Shown: positions 37,937-46,678, numbered from the stretch's first letter. The stretch is DNA of 64,000 nucleotides from CALSMU01 sp965230225 (GCA_965230225.1 CBDDKM010000004.1:62001-126000), one strand, 5' to 3'. Translations and numbers: made by a program. The notes: generated from the sequence alone by a model not told the origin.

Positions 37937-38008
37937 GAGAGGGTAGCTCAATGGAAGAGCATGCGCCTGCAAAGCGCGAGGCTACTGGTTCGAGTCCAGT
38001 CCCTCTCC
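37937..38008 (+). tRNA. tRNA-Cys(GCA)-like gene between two cassette genes
   Basis: Full cloverleaf: acceptor GAGAGGG/CCCTCTC (perfect), D-arm GCTC/GAGC with G18G19, anticodon arm TGCGC/GCGCG with loop CTGCAAA (T33, GCA, A37), T-arm ACTGG/CCAGT with TTCGA, Levitt pair A15-T48. Anticodon GCA means Cys. Base 73 is C, not the T that is a major Cys identity element, and the G at 37936 can pair with it to make an 8-bp acceptor. It starts 4 nt after the LRR stop and ends about 40 nt before the next start, with no room for its own promoter. Confidence 0.82.
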
Positions 38009-38049
38009 ACCCTATTAAGGAGAAAGTAAGTCCTTAACTCCTTTTAATT

Positions 38050-38700
38050 ATGGAAGAAGCAATAAAAGATATTCATTGGGAAACTACTAAAAAGGTATTG
38101 TCCGAGGTATGTCGTCATCCTGATGATTCTCCGCACCCTGGGTTATTAAAGAAGTTGTGTAGAATTGCCTATTTACGAGCCAGACGCTTAAATAGAAACC
38201 TGAAAAAGTATGGTATAGCCACTGGAGAGGGAGTACTTTCTGAAAACGGTATATTGTTACCAGAAAAGGATGGTACACCAAAGGTAGTATTAGCTCCTGT
38301 AGAATTTGATGTGGTACTAACCAAGGCTAAAATCACAGAGCAGGAATCTTCTATTTCTCTGGATGATTGGTCTCAAACCATTAAAGTATTAAGGGCCATT
38401 TGCGTTAACCCAATTATTTCGGAAAAGGTCGATACTTTAAAGGGAGAGATTTCGAAAATTGCCAAAATGGCTAAGAGAGACATTGCTGTAAAAGAGTATA
38501 AAAGCTTTACTAATACTGAGCGAGAGAAAATGCTCATGGAGAACTCAAAAACAGTTCATGTTGATGAGTTACCTCCAATTAACGTAGGAGGTAATGAGAA
38601 AAAAAGTCCATCTTCTTCACCCTCTGAATCTCAGTCACTGAAGCCAACTCCCGAACCACAAAAGAAAAAAGGTTTTTGGTCTCGGTTATTTGGTAATTAA
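38050..38700 (+). CDS. Cassette protein with two copies of the SDR N-terminal helical motif
   Basis: 216 residues, no family recognised. Two copies of a motif of about 40 residues: W10-ETTKKVL...P24...A-R-A-R-R46 and W107-SQTIKVL...P121...A-K-R143. Both match residues 7-46 of the SDR protein in the same cassette (W-x4-KVL, P, then IA-x-x-AR/KR). The copies are rich in Lys/Arg, compatible with RNA or acidic-protein binding. A Ser/Pro-rich linker (about 185-203) leads to a basic aromatic tail KKKGFWSRLFGN, which looks like a membrane- or partner-docking peptide. It follows the tRNA-Cys-like gene and converges on the next gene with only 3 nt between. Confidence 0.78.
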   Translation: MEEAIKDIHWETTKKVLSEVCRHPDDSPHPGLLKKLCRIAYLRARRLNRNLKKYGIATGEGVLSENGILLPEKDGTPKVVLAPVEFDVVLTKAKITEQESSISLDDWSQTIKVLRAICVNPIISEKVDTLKGEISKIAKMAKRDIAVKEYKSFTNTEREKMLMENSKTVHVDELPPINVGGNEKKSPSSSPSESQSLKPTPEPQKKKGFWSRLFGN

Positions 38701-38703
38701 AGC

Positions 38704-40251
38704 CTAATCAGCCCTAACCTGTGACGACCTACCTTCGGTAACCAGAAAAAACAACTCATCGTGTTCCGATAGATACAATTCAGAATCAATGAACTTTGTA
38801 TTTTTAGTATGCTGATCTTCACATTTAATTTTCGAATAACCTCCTAAATTTTGGCAGTTACAGAAATAATAAAAATGCGGGTTACTGTAACGGTTAGGTA
38901 TGTAAAGGATGGGCAGGTAGTAGGTGTGGGTTTGATTGTCGCTAAGTTGTAAGGTTTTAGCAATTTTAGGTAAAGTGAAGGAAAGAAGTTGGTGAGTAAG
39001 CAGGGCATTAATGGAGTCTCCTTCAAGAGTCTGATGTTGTATGCTCAAGATAGAATCACCATTAACTTCTAATCGATACAAATGCTTTGTAGTCGATGTA
39101 ATCTGGTTAGGCAAAGTAGACCGAAACTCCTGAAAAGTCATGTCTCCCTTATGGTATTTCTTCATTTGATCTGCATCGTACTGCCTCAGTTGATCAATAA
39201 GAGTACGAGCAATCTCTGTTCGTTTGTTTTTAATCTGTTCTGTTTCTGCTGTTCCTATTTGTACAGAGGAATCTAGCCTGAGTCTGCCTAGCGAATCGTA
39301 TAGATAATTTTGATAAACGTAAGCCGTAACTTTTGCTCGTTCTTCTTCAAAAATGGTTCGGTCAATTTCTTTAACCATTTTAGAAGCTCTTAAAGCCAAA
39401 GTAGGCGATTTTGATTGTACTTCCTGATAGATCTCCTTTGCTAAAGCATATTCTTTTAACTCTAACAAACTATCTGCTCTATGCATTAACTTCTCTTCAT
39501 TTTTAAGTCTTTTAGCAGCCGCTTGCCTTCTTTCTTCTGCTAACAGTGCTTTTCGTTCGTCTTCCAGTTTTTTATTCGTTATTGCTTTTTCAATGGCAAT
39601 GCGCTTTTTGTCTAAAGAAGGGTAATTGGAGTTGGAGTAGAACGAGTCATAGTAAACAGAAAGTTGTTGCTCAAATGAGTTGAGTATTTCCAGTTGAACA
39701 TTGGGGTCAGGTTCATTATTTAATGAAGAATAGAGAGAATCTATACGTTGGTCTTCCAGCTGGGTATGGTACCAGTTACGTGTTTCGGAGTAATTTGAAA
39801 AAGTCTCAAAGTTTTCTTCAGTAGCAGAAGCTTGGTAGGATAGGAACATCATTTGATTCACCTCTTCTTTGATTTGCTTTTGTCTGTTAAGCCATTTTGT
39901 TTCTTTGGTTTCTAAACCAATAAATGTTCTGCATCGATCAAGGTATAAGCTGATGTCAGAAGTGTCAGCTTTTTTAGTACTTACCTTATGATCCAGTGTT
40001 ACCCTTTCAAAAGCAGCAAGGTAGTAATGAGCTTTAAGTAGGTGAGGCTCCTTCAAATCAGGACGCTCTAAAAACCGATTCAATTCATCTTTGGTGTAGT
40101 CAATTTTATCCAGTAGTTTTTGCTCATAAGGAGGGCGAGTGGATTTAGCTTCTTGCAAAATGTAATGAGCTTGCGCCCCACCCTTATTGCCTGGTTGGGC
40201 AAATGTACATACAGAAAATGCAATGAATAGGATGAGGTAAAAGGCTTTCAT
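38704..40251 (-). CDS. Secreted or periplasmic helical protein, unknown function
   Basis: The ATG at 40251 gives 515 residues with signal peptide MKAFYLILFIAFSVCTFAQ. The protein is mostly helical and charged, with a strongly coiled-coil-like stretch (LEDERKALLAEERRQAAAKR) near 225-245, followed by a TPR-like pair (LMHRADSLLELKEYALAKEI, YQEVQSKSPTLALRASKMV). The last 100 residues change to beta-like sequence with several Cys (YYFCNCQNLGG, KIKCEDQ). No catalytic motif is seen. It is convergent with the tRNA cassette and divergent from the LytS gene at 40415. Confidence 0.75.
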   Translation of the reverse strand: MKAFYLILFIAFSVCTFAQPGNKGGAQAHYILQEAKSTRPPYEQKLLDKIDYTKDELNRFLERPDLKEPHLLKAHYYLAAFERVTLDHKVSTKKADTSDISLYLDRCRTFIGLETKETKWLNRQKQIKEEVNQMMFLSYQASATEENFETFSNYSETRNWYHTQLEDQRIDSLYSSLNNEPDPNVQLEILNSFEQQLSVYYDSFYSNSNYPSLDKKRIAIEKAITNKKLEDERKALLAEERRQAAAKRLKNEEKLMHRADSLLELKEYALAKEIYQEVQSKSPTLALRASKMVKEIDRTIFEEERAKVTAYVYQNYLYDSLGRLRLDSSVQIGTAETEQIKNKRTEIARTLIDQLRQYDADQMKKYHKGDMTFQEFRSTLPNQITSTTKHLYRLEVNGDSILSIQHQTLEGDSINALLTHQLLSFTLPKIAKTLQLSDNQTHTYYLPILYIPNRYSNPHFYYFCNCQNLGGYSKIKCEDQHTKNTKFIDSELYLSEHDELFFLVTEGRSSQVRAD

Positions 40252-40375
40252 ATTTATAAGATGCAAGTTAGTTATGAATTCCACGAAAAAAGTATCCTGC
40301 TCCCCCAATTCTAAGTTTTCTTACCAAATTCTCAATAAAAATTAAGCTCAATCAGATTATTGATTGCCGATAAGC

Positions 40376-40383
40376 TACCTTTG
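40376..40383 (+). promoter_or_regulatory. Possible -7 element of the second LytS gene
   Basis: TACCTTTG is a perfect match to TAnnTTTG, 31 nt before the ATG at 40415, giving a leader of about 25 nt. No convincing -33 element is seen at 20 nt. Confidence 0.45.
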
Positions 40384-40414
40384 TTAGGTATGTAGTTGCC
40401 TTCCAGAAGGTAAG

Positions 40415-43201
40415 ATGCCACTCATGAGAGACCTGCTTAAAATTATTGTTGTTTTGGTACTGTTGATGCCTTGTTTGGGGTACGGACAATACATTTCCGA
40501 CTGCCCAAAAGACAGCATTAAAATTGAGCATGGACTTCCCTCAAACGAGGTGTACCATTTGTATCAGGATGAGAATGGTTACATCTGGATGGCTACCGAT
40601 AATGGGGTGGTAAAATACTCAGGAGATGAAATACAAACCTATACCAAAAGCAATGGACTACCTGAGAATGTTGTGTTTAGGCTTTACCCTCAAAAGGATG
40701 GAACCATAGTAGGAGAGTGTAAAAACAACAAGTATTTTATTCTTGACCAAGAAGGAAACATTACTCCTCACCCCCTTAATGAATCTTTGGGACACAATTT
40801 GGATAATTATCTATTCTGCTATTCGTATTACGAAGACTCTATTGGAAATTATCACATCGGAAGCAGGCAGGGTTATTTCAAGTTTGATTCGGACTACCAA
40901 TTAGTAGAGGAGGATAGAAAGAGAGCAGATAGTTCAAGATTAATAGCTTATAAAGAGTTCGACGATTATGTATTACCCTATATCATTCAATCCGAATTTA
41001 CGGTTTATGGAGTAAAAATCGTATCCGACACCAATGTGGTATTTCAAAGAGGAGGAAGGTCGTTTAATTCCAGAAGTTGGTATGCCATTAAATGGGATTC
41101 TACCATAGCCATTAATACAGGCAACTTAACAGTAATCATTAATGGTAATGAAACCAGAGTATTGGAAACACCAACAGTACACCTGGGAGTTTTTAAAGTA
41201 GGAAGATACTTGTGGGTGGCTACCAGAGGAGATGGAGCCTATTGTTATGATATTGATAACAATTATAATCTGGTGGATCATGTTTTGGAAGGGGCAACCA
41301 CTACTGCTGTATTGAAGAGTTATGATGATATTATTTACATAGGAACTACTTCGTCTGGAGTTCATTCTTTTGAACTCAATGTACCTCGTTTGGAGTACGA
41401 AGCCGCTATTGACAATAACATCAGAATATTTTATAAAGATGCTCAGGAACTTATTGTTGCTTATGAAAACGGAAAGGTATGGTTTAGGGGAGAGTTGATT
41501 AGCACAGGTAATGACCTGGTTATTTCAGAACTAGGAAAAGTTAAAGGGCAATATTTCTTAAAAGGCGGTCATCTTTACAGCTTGCCGGAAATAGAAAGAA
41601 TGGATTCGATATTTCCTTATTCCGAGCCGATTTTCTACACAGAATATAACGAACCTCTTTATGAAACCACTTCAGTTTCACTAAGTTATCTTTCTGTTTG
41701 GAAAGTTCTTCACGATAAGGAAGAGATAGTACCATATAAGTGTTTAATGCCTGGAGATCGATTTACTGATCTTGTGAAGGACAGTAATAGAATAATTGTA
41801 TCTCGCAGTAACGAAATTATTGAGTTTGATGGCATTAAGGATTGCATTATTAGAAGGCATCATTTCGATGAAAACATCATCGAACTATCCATTAATGAAT
41901 CAATTGGTATAGGTATTTCTGACCTCGGGACCATGTATTATTTGACCGATTCCGGGGTGAAAAAGAGCAAGTTGCCCATTCAACGATACGGATTAAAAGT
42001 ACAAAGTGCTTATTGCGAAAACGGTAAATTGTACACCTGTACCAATCAGGGGGTATATTGTTGGAGTTTATCCGGTTTTGACGTAGAGTTGGAACGATTC
42101 TTCCCTATGGCAGATGTAGTAAACGTTCGAAAACAAAATGGAGAATTGTACATCATGTGTAGAAAATCCATTAGAAAAATGGACACTACCATGATTGGTG
42201 TTGGAGTGCCGAATGTATTGATCACCGATATATCAATTAACCAGTTGGAAGCCTCAGAAACGGATTTATCCAGACTTCCTCATTACCTCAATAATTTTAA
42301 ACTTAACCTGGTTAGAGTAGGTAAAGGGTTGGGCATAGGTAAGTTCAGGTACCAATTAATAGGGCACGACCCTGATTATATCTACACCTCCGATGGTAAC
42401 GTAACCTACAACAATTTACCCCCCGGAGAATACACTTTTGTATATGCCAGTAGTAACGATGGTGTAAGGTATACCGAAAACAAGGAAATAACCATTGTAA
42501 TAGATCCTCCCTATTGGGAAACGGCATGGTTTCGGGTAATCATAATATTACTGGGATTGTTAGCGATTTTTGGGTTGTTTCGATTGAGGGTAAACCGAAT
42601 TCGAAAAAAAGCAGAATTGCAACAGACCATTGCCATGCTCAAGTCGAAAGCATTGGCGGCTCAGTTAAACCCTCATTTAATCTTTAACGTACTTAATTCC
42701 ATTCAGGGGTTGGTATCCGAAAAGGATGAGGAACTAGCTAACCGATACATTTCTAAGTTTTCTAGATTCTTAAGGATGTCTTTAAATTACTCCAAAGAGA
42801 ATCAGGTAAGTTTAAAAGAAGAAATAGAAATTACCAGAGCCTATATAGAACTGGAAAGAATAAGATTTGGCAACGAAGTAGAATTCATTGTGCATGAAAT
42901 AGACCACATGCAGAATTACAATGTACCTCCATTAATTATCCAGCCTCTTATCGAAAATGCCATTAAGCATGGGGTAATGCCCTCTGCCAATTTGGTAAAG
43001 AAAATAGAAATCCACCTGGAGTTCGAAAACGATGTGTTAAGCATATTGGTATCCGATACCGGAGATGGATTTAAGGGAGATGCCTTAGGCGATGGACTAC
43101 GAATTACCCAACAACGATTAAAATCCTTCCACCAGGAAAACGAACTAATTGTTCAATTATCAGAAGGACCCACGGTTGTAAAATTGACCTTTAAGCAATG
43201 A
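40415..43201 (+). CDS. Two-component propeller LytS-type histidine kinase
   Basis: 928 residues. A signal peptide (IIVVLVLLMPCLGYG) leads to a periplasmic propeller of Reg_prop type (GLPSNEVYHLYQDENGYIWM, then ATDNGVVKYSGDE; GLPENVVFRLYPQKDG). A Y_Y_Y-type Ig domain lies near 630-695 (FRYQLIGHDPDYIYTSDGN, LPPGEYTFVYASSNDG). One membrane helix (VIIILLGLLAIFGLFRL) near 706-722 is followed by the kinase with QLNPHLIFNVLNSIQGL (His near 753) and PPLIIQPLIENAIKHG. Such receptors often sense glycans or envelope signals. Its stop overlaps the partner regulator's start as ATGA. Confidence 0.9.
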   Translation: MPLMRDLLKIIVVLVLLMPCLGYGQYISDCPKDSIKIEHGLPSNEVYHLYQDENGYIWMATDNGVVKYSGDEIQTYTKSNGLPENVVFRLYPQKDGTIVGECKNNKYFILDQEGNITPHPLNESLGHNLDNYLFCYSYYEDSIGNYHIGSRQGYFKFDSDYQLVEEDRKRADSSRLIAYKEFDDYVLPYIIQSEFTVYGVKIVSDTNVVFQRGGRSFNSRSWYAIKWDSTIAINTGNLTVIINGNETRVLETPTVHLGVFKVGRYLWVATRGDGAYCYDIDNNYNLVDHVLEGATTTAVLKSYDDIIYIGTTSSGVHSFELNVPRLEYEAAIDNNIRIFYKDAQELIVAYENGKVWFRGELISTGNDLVISELGKVKGQYFLKGGHLYSLPEIERMDSIFPYSEPIFYTEYNEPLYETTSVSLSYLSVWKVLHDKEEIVPYKCLMPGDRFTDLVKDSNRIIVSRSNEIIEFDGIKDCIIRRHHFDENIIELSINESIGIGISDLGTMYYLTDSGVKKSKLPIQRYGLKVQSAYCENGKLYTCTNQGVYCWSLSGFDVELERFFPMADVVNVRKQNGELYIMCRKSIRKMDTTMIGVGVPNVLITDISINQLEASETDLSRLPHYLNNFKLNLVRVGKGLGIGKFRYQLIGHDPDYIYTSDGNVTYNNLPPGEYTFVYASSNDGVRYTENKEITIVIDPPYWETAWFRVIIILLGLLAIFGLFRLRVNRIRKKAELQQTIAMLKSKALAAQLNPHLIFNVLNSIQGLVSEKDEELANRYISKFSRFLRMSLNYSKENQVSLKEEIEITRAYIELERIRFGNEVEFIVHEIDHMQNYNVPPLIIQPLIENAIKHGVMPSANLVKKIEIHLEFENDVLSILVSDTGDGFKGDALGDGLRITQQRLKSFHQENELIVQLSEGPTVVKLTFKQ

Positions 43202-43902
43202 TAGAAGCAGTAATTATTGAAGATGAAGCATTAGCCAGAACAACTATTAAAAGCTACTTGTCTAAGTACTTTCCAGACATTGTGGTAACCAAAGAAATTA
43301 CCACAGTTTTTGAGGCAAAGAGGTTTCTGGAACGAAAACTCCCCGACATCGTTTTTGTGGATGTGCAACTGAGAGATGGAAAATCCCATGGTTTGTTCGA
43401 TCAGTTGGATACCTCCAAAACGCACATTGTATACACTACAGCTTATGAGGAGTATGCCATGAAAGCTTTTCGCCAAAAAGCTTATGGTTATTTGCTTAAA
43501 CCGATCGATCCCGACGATTTTAAAGAAATTATAGATCGTATACTCAATAACCTTGGGTCGGAAGCGGTAGAAAAACCAATTAGAGTAATCATTGCCAACG
43601 GTAATGCCTGGATCAAACCTTCTCAAATAGTACGTTGCGAATCTAAAAGTAATTACACCAAACTAATCTGCTCAAGTGGCAAGCGATACACCCTTTCTAA
43701 AACCCTAAAGGTGGTGGAGAATGAGCTGTTAAAAGGGTATTCGTTTATACGTGTTCATCAATCACACTTAATCAACTATAAATACGTAGCTTCAACCGAA
43801 ATTACCGAAAACAAAATACAGCTACTCAATGGCGATGAGATACCTGTTTCCAGAGCCAATAAAGCAACCCTGATTGAAAAGTTGAGCGAGGTTATTTTAT
43901 AA
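43198..43902 (+). CDS. LytTR-family response regulator (partner of the propeller kinase)
   Basis: 234 residues. Receiver with IIEDEA (7-12), phosphoacceptor Asp55 in IVFVDVQLRDGK, VYTTAYEEYAMKAF and the conserved Lys in GYLLKPID. The LytTR domain starts near 130 (IRVIIANGNAWIKPSQIVRC) with KSNYTKLICSSGKRYTLS and FIRVHQSHLINYKYV. The 4-nt overlap with the kinase gene shows translational coupling. A bidirectional terminator follows 25 nt after its stop. Confidence 0.92.
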   Translation: MIEAVIIEDEALARTTIKSYLSKYFPDIVVTKEITTVFEAKRFLERKLPDIVFVDVQLRDGKSHGLFDQLDTSKTHIVYTTAYEEYAMKAFRQKAYGYLLKPIDPDDFKEIIDRILNNLGSEAVEKPIRVIIANGNAWIKPSQIVRCESKSNYTKLICSSGKRYTLSKTLKVVENELLKGYSFIRVHQSHLINYKYVASTEITENKIQLLNGDEIPVSRANKATLIEKLSEVIL

Positions 43903-43920
43903 CCTGACTTAATAGCGGGC

Positions 43921-43953
43921 AAAAAAAAAGTGACTCAAAAAGTCACTTTTCTT
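43921..43953. terminator. Bidirectional terminator
   Basis: AAAAGTGACT (43926-43935) and AGTCACTTTT (43941-43950) form a perfect 10-bp stem with loop CAAAA, with a T-run on the plus strand and an A9 run that gives T9 on the minus strand. It ends both the LytTR gene and the cold-shock operon. Confidence 0.9.
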
Positions 43954-43971
43954 ATCCATATAGTATGTTAA

Positions 43972-44163
43972 TTAAGCCAAACTTACATTAACTGCATTAG
44001 GTCCTTTTTGTCCTTCTGCTACATCGTAAGTAACTCGATCGTTTTCTCTAATGTTTTGAGTTAATCCAGATTGGTGTACGAAAATGTCTTTTTTTGAATC
44101 ATCTTCCTGAATAAATCCAAATCCTTTCTCTGTGTTGAAAAATTTAACTGTTCCTGTTTTCAT
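43972..44163 (-). CDS. CspA-family cold-shock protein
   Basis: 63 residues, a single cold-shock domain: MKTGTVKFFNTEKGFGFI with RNP1 KGFGFI (13-18), RNP2 DIFVH (26-30), and the usual tail (KGPNAVNVSLA). These OB-fold proteins bind single-stranded RNA and DNA and melt mRNA structure at low temperature. It is the second gene of an operon with a very basic small protein 4 nt upstream, and the gap of about 410 nt before that gene leaves room for the long leader typical of cold-shock mRNAs. Confidence 0.95.
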   Translation of the reverse strand: MKTGTVKFFNTEKGFGFIQEDDSKKDIFVHQSGLTQNIRENDRVTYDVAEGQKGPNAVNVSLA

Positions 44164-44167
44164 TTTA

Positions 44168-44380
44168 TTATTTGTTATTATTTAATTCATTATTCTTTTT
44201 CTGACGCTTTTCATCATCAGAAAGTGTTTTGTTTTCCGGGGCACTGGACCAATCTATTTCTGGTCCTCCTGAAGATTCATTTTTACTTCTTAATTCGCGT
44301 TTTTCCTGTTTCGCTCTCTTTTTCTTCGCTCTTTCTTTTTCGCGCTGTTTTTTAAAAAATGTTTCTTGAGATCTTGCCAT
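44168..44380 (-). CDS. Small basic protein cotranscribed with the cold-shock gene
   Basis: 70 residues, almost entirely hydrophilic and basic at the start: MARSQETFFKKQREKERAKK, then KRAKQEKRELRSKNE, then an acidic linker (GGPEIDWSSAPENK) and an asparagine-rich end. No fold is predicted by eye; it looks disordered or a single long helix, as in RNA chaperones and ribosome-associated factors. It precedes the CspA gene by 4 nt. Small basic proteins in this position are seen beside csp genes in related bacteria, as I recall; the function is unknown. Confidence 0.75.
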   Translation of the reverse strand: MARSQETFFKKQREKERAKKKRAKQEKRELRSKNESSGGPEIDWSSAPENKTLSDDEKRQKKNNELNNNK

Positions 44381-44791
44381 AAATATGATTTATTGGTTGT
44401 TAAATGTGTATGCTAATTTGTTGAGGGAGTATTCTGTAGGTACAGTTATAAGTGCATGGCAATATGATCGATAAATTAGATCGAATCCAATGCAAATAGC
44501 TATAAGAAGAAAGAAAGTACTTATGACTTTTAAGTATTAGTTAAACAATAAAAAACTCAACAAAAAAATAATAAAGGGACTAATTGAGTTCTTATAATTA
44601 TTGCTAACTATTTGTAGGTGTTCTACAGAAAACTAGAAGTACGTTTGTTATTAAAACGTTGTTACCGAATTGTGTTACGGTTGTCCGTAAAGGTAGTAAA
44701 TATTAATTAAAGCATTTTTTGGTCCCCTAAATGCTAACGAATCAAATGCTTACTCAAGCAAAAACTACCTTATCTTAAAGAAAATCGAAAA
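44381..44791. other. 411-nt intergenic region ahead of the cold-shock operon
   Basis: No ORF of note. It should hold the promoter and a long leader of the cold-shock operon and the end of the PLP-enzyme transcript. Visible: a weak inverted repeat AGTACTTA / TAAGTATT near 44517-44538, and AGCATTT / AAATGCT (44711-44717 and 44729-44735), which could be a weak terminator for the PLP gene. I see no convincing promoter match. Confidence 0.4.
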
Positions 44792-46654
44792 TTAGATTTC
44801 AGCCACAAAATCGGCAAATACCTTTTTATGTAGTTCCAAATCCATGTTACCGGATAGTGCCACACGTGCAATGTAATCCTTGTCTCCCTCTTTGGTAGTA
44901 CCTTGTGTAGAAGTAGCAGGAATGGTCCAGTAGCACCCTTTAAGCTGACCGTAGCTTACACAATACTTACTTTCGTTAGGTATGTTGGTAATCATCATGT
45001 TAATCAGCTTATGGTTAAGCTCTCTTTTGTAAGCTTCTCTTTCCTCGTATGTATTTCCCTTGGTAGGTAAGTCTAACGAGAATACCGAAGGAGTAAATCC
45101 TTGCTCTGCCAATTCTTCCGATACAAAGTTGATTTTAGCCTCAGGCAATTGCTCTTGTATAAAGTTCACAAACTCACGAGTGTATTTATAAGCGTTGTCA
45201 ATTCTGTCTAGCATAGACGGTAACTGATTGGCCAGTATTTCCATTTGAAGGTCGGTAGCTTCGTTATCGCAAATTTGCAGGTGAAGTTTAATCTTCTCCA
45301 TCAAACCTGCCGCTTTCTTGTTGGCTGTACAATACCCTGCAGTACACTTACCACCACTAGGAAATTTAGACCCACTAACGTAAGCAATTGTTCTTACTGA
45401 GGATAGAATTTCATCATCCCCCAAAAAGTGAACATTAGGACAGAAGGTCTGGTCCAGAATAAACACAGGGTCTACCGCTACCTTGCCATCTTTTGTTTTA
45501 CGCTCTTTGCTTAAGGCATCTTTCAGCTTAATCAGGTCTGGCACTTCTACTCTTGGGTTGGTAGGTATTTCGGCAATAATGTATGGTACAGCGTCCTCTT
45601 CTGCAATGGCAGTTAGCACTGTTTCAATACTGTCTACCATATCCTTTCCACCATCTACCGGTAGATCCATTACCTCAATGTTATCGTTACATGCTGCAAC
45701 CCTACGAGCCTGATCGTTAGTTCCACCGTAGCAGTTAGGCGGTACAATAATTTTAATGGCCTTACCCGGGTGATTGTCCATGGCATCGTGTACCAATCCC
45801 ATGGTAATACCATATTGCATTGATAATCCGCTAGAACCCGTTAAACCTTTAATATCTGTTCCGGTAATGTCTTTTATGGAGTTAAGCACTTGTGCTTTGT
45901 GTTCTTCTCTTTTGTTTTCTGGTGTATTTACAGGTAAACCAACCAATTGTTTTAGGGCTTCCAGTGTGTTAGCCGGTGTCATGGCAATGGTTTCACGTCT
46001 ACGTACGTGTTGTATTTCCGAAACATAGCTTTCGTTCTGTGCTCCGTTTACCATTAGTATGCTACCTAAGTTGGCGTTAATGTTAACGTAAAAATCTACG
46101 TTGTTAGATAGGTTAAACTGGCAAATGTCTTCCGGTTGAGAAACCAACACCACACTACCATCAAAATCAGAAATTTCCTCTACGCTGTTAACTTTTTTTA
46201 ACTCAAAGTTGTATCCGTAAACACGCTTAACTACCTCTGCATTAAAAGCAGCAGGAAGCTCTCCGGTGTAGGCAATAAGGGTGTTTTTATTATCCAGTAA
46301 GTTTTTTCTAAGAATGGCGTAAACAGGCACTGTTACTGACGAAAAGCTAATTACATTGTCCGCTTTTCTTTGGTGTACGTTGGCAATGGCCCATTCTAAT
46401 ACACAAGAAAGCGGATGCCCTAAACGAATGTAATCGAAAGCGGTTGGTAACTCGTACAACGAATCCGAAGTGGCATTATCTGCATGGTACAACTCCTCCA
46501 ACTGTTCTAAAAACTGAGTTTTAGCCAACTTTTCTACGTAAATATCCAAACGGTGAGTGGTTAAGTTTAACCAATCCGCTGGCATGTTTTCCATTACGTT
46601 TTTAAGGTAGTTGGTTACTTTGCTGTTCTCCATAATATTCGCCGCTTCTATCAT
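44792..46654 (-). CDS. Large PLP-dependent enzyme of the Cys/Met-metabolism type
   Basis: The ATG at 46654 gives 620 residues; an ORF extension to 46747 lies upstream of a likely -7 element and is rejected. The second half has the fold-type I PLP features: an ITMGLVHDAMDNHPGK region, VPPNCYGGTNDQARRV, IAEIPTNPRVEVPDL, VFILDQTFCPNVHFLGDDE and the Schiff-base lysine Lys430 in SGSKFPSGGKCTAGYC. It resembles cystathionine gamma-synthase/lyase relatives, but about 200 residues longer than the usual 380-400, with an unassigned N-terminal domain. No signal peptide. The exact sulfur-amino-acid reaction cannot be told. Confidence 0.82.
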   Translation of the reverse strand: MIEAANIMENSKVTNYLKNVMENMPADWLNLTTHRLDIYVEKLAKTQFLEQLEELYHADNATSDSLYELPTAFDYIRLGHPLSCVLEWAIANVHQRKADNVISFSSVTVPVYAILRKNLLDNKNTLIAYTGELPAAFNAEVVKRVYGYNFELKKVNSVEEISDFDGSVVLVSQPEDICQFNLSNNVDFYVNINANLGSILMVNGAQNESYVSEIQHVRRRETIAMTPANTLEALKQLVGLPVNTPENKREEHKAQVLNSIKDITGTDIKGLTGSSGLSMQYGITMGLVHDAMDNHPGKAIKIIVPPNCYGGTNDQARRVAACNDNIEVMDLPVDGGKDMVDSIETVLTAIAEEDAVPYIIAEIPTNPRVEVPDLIKLKDALSKERKTKDGKVAVDPVFILDQTFCPNVHFLGDDEILSSVRTIAYVSGSKFPSGGKCTAGYCTANKKAAGLMEKIKLHLQICDNEATDLQMEILANQLPSMLDRIDNAYKYTREFVNFIQEQLPEAKINFVSEELAEQGFTPSVFSLDLPTKGNTYEEREAYKRELNHKLINMMITNIPNESKYCVSYGQLKGCYWTIPATSTQGTTKEGDKDYIARVALSGNMDLELHKKVFADFVAEI

Positions 46655-46678
46655 CGTTATTATTCGTTTTAAGTGCCG

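Noticed and set aside
35366..38008. Island boundaries or attachment sites at the two tRNA genes
   Set aside because: No integrase gene and no repeated tRNA 3' end were found; the tRNAs differ from each other, so they do not look like att duplications.
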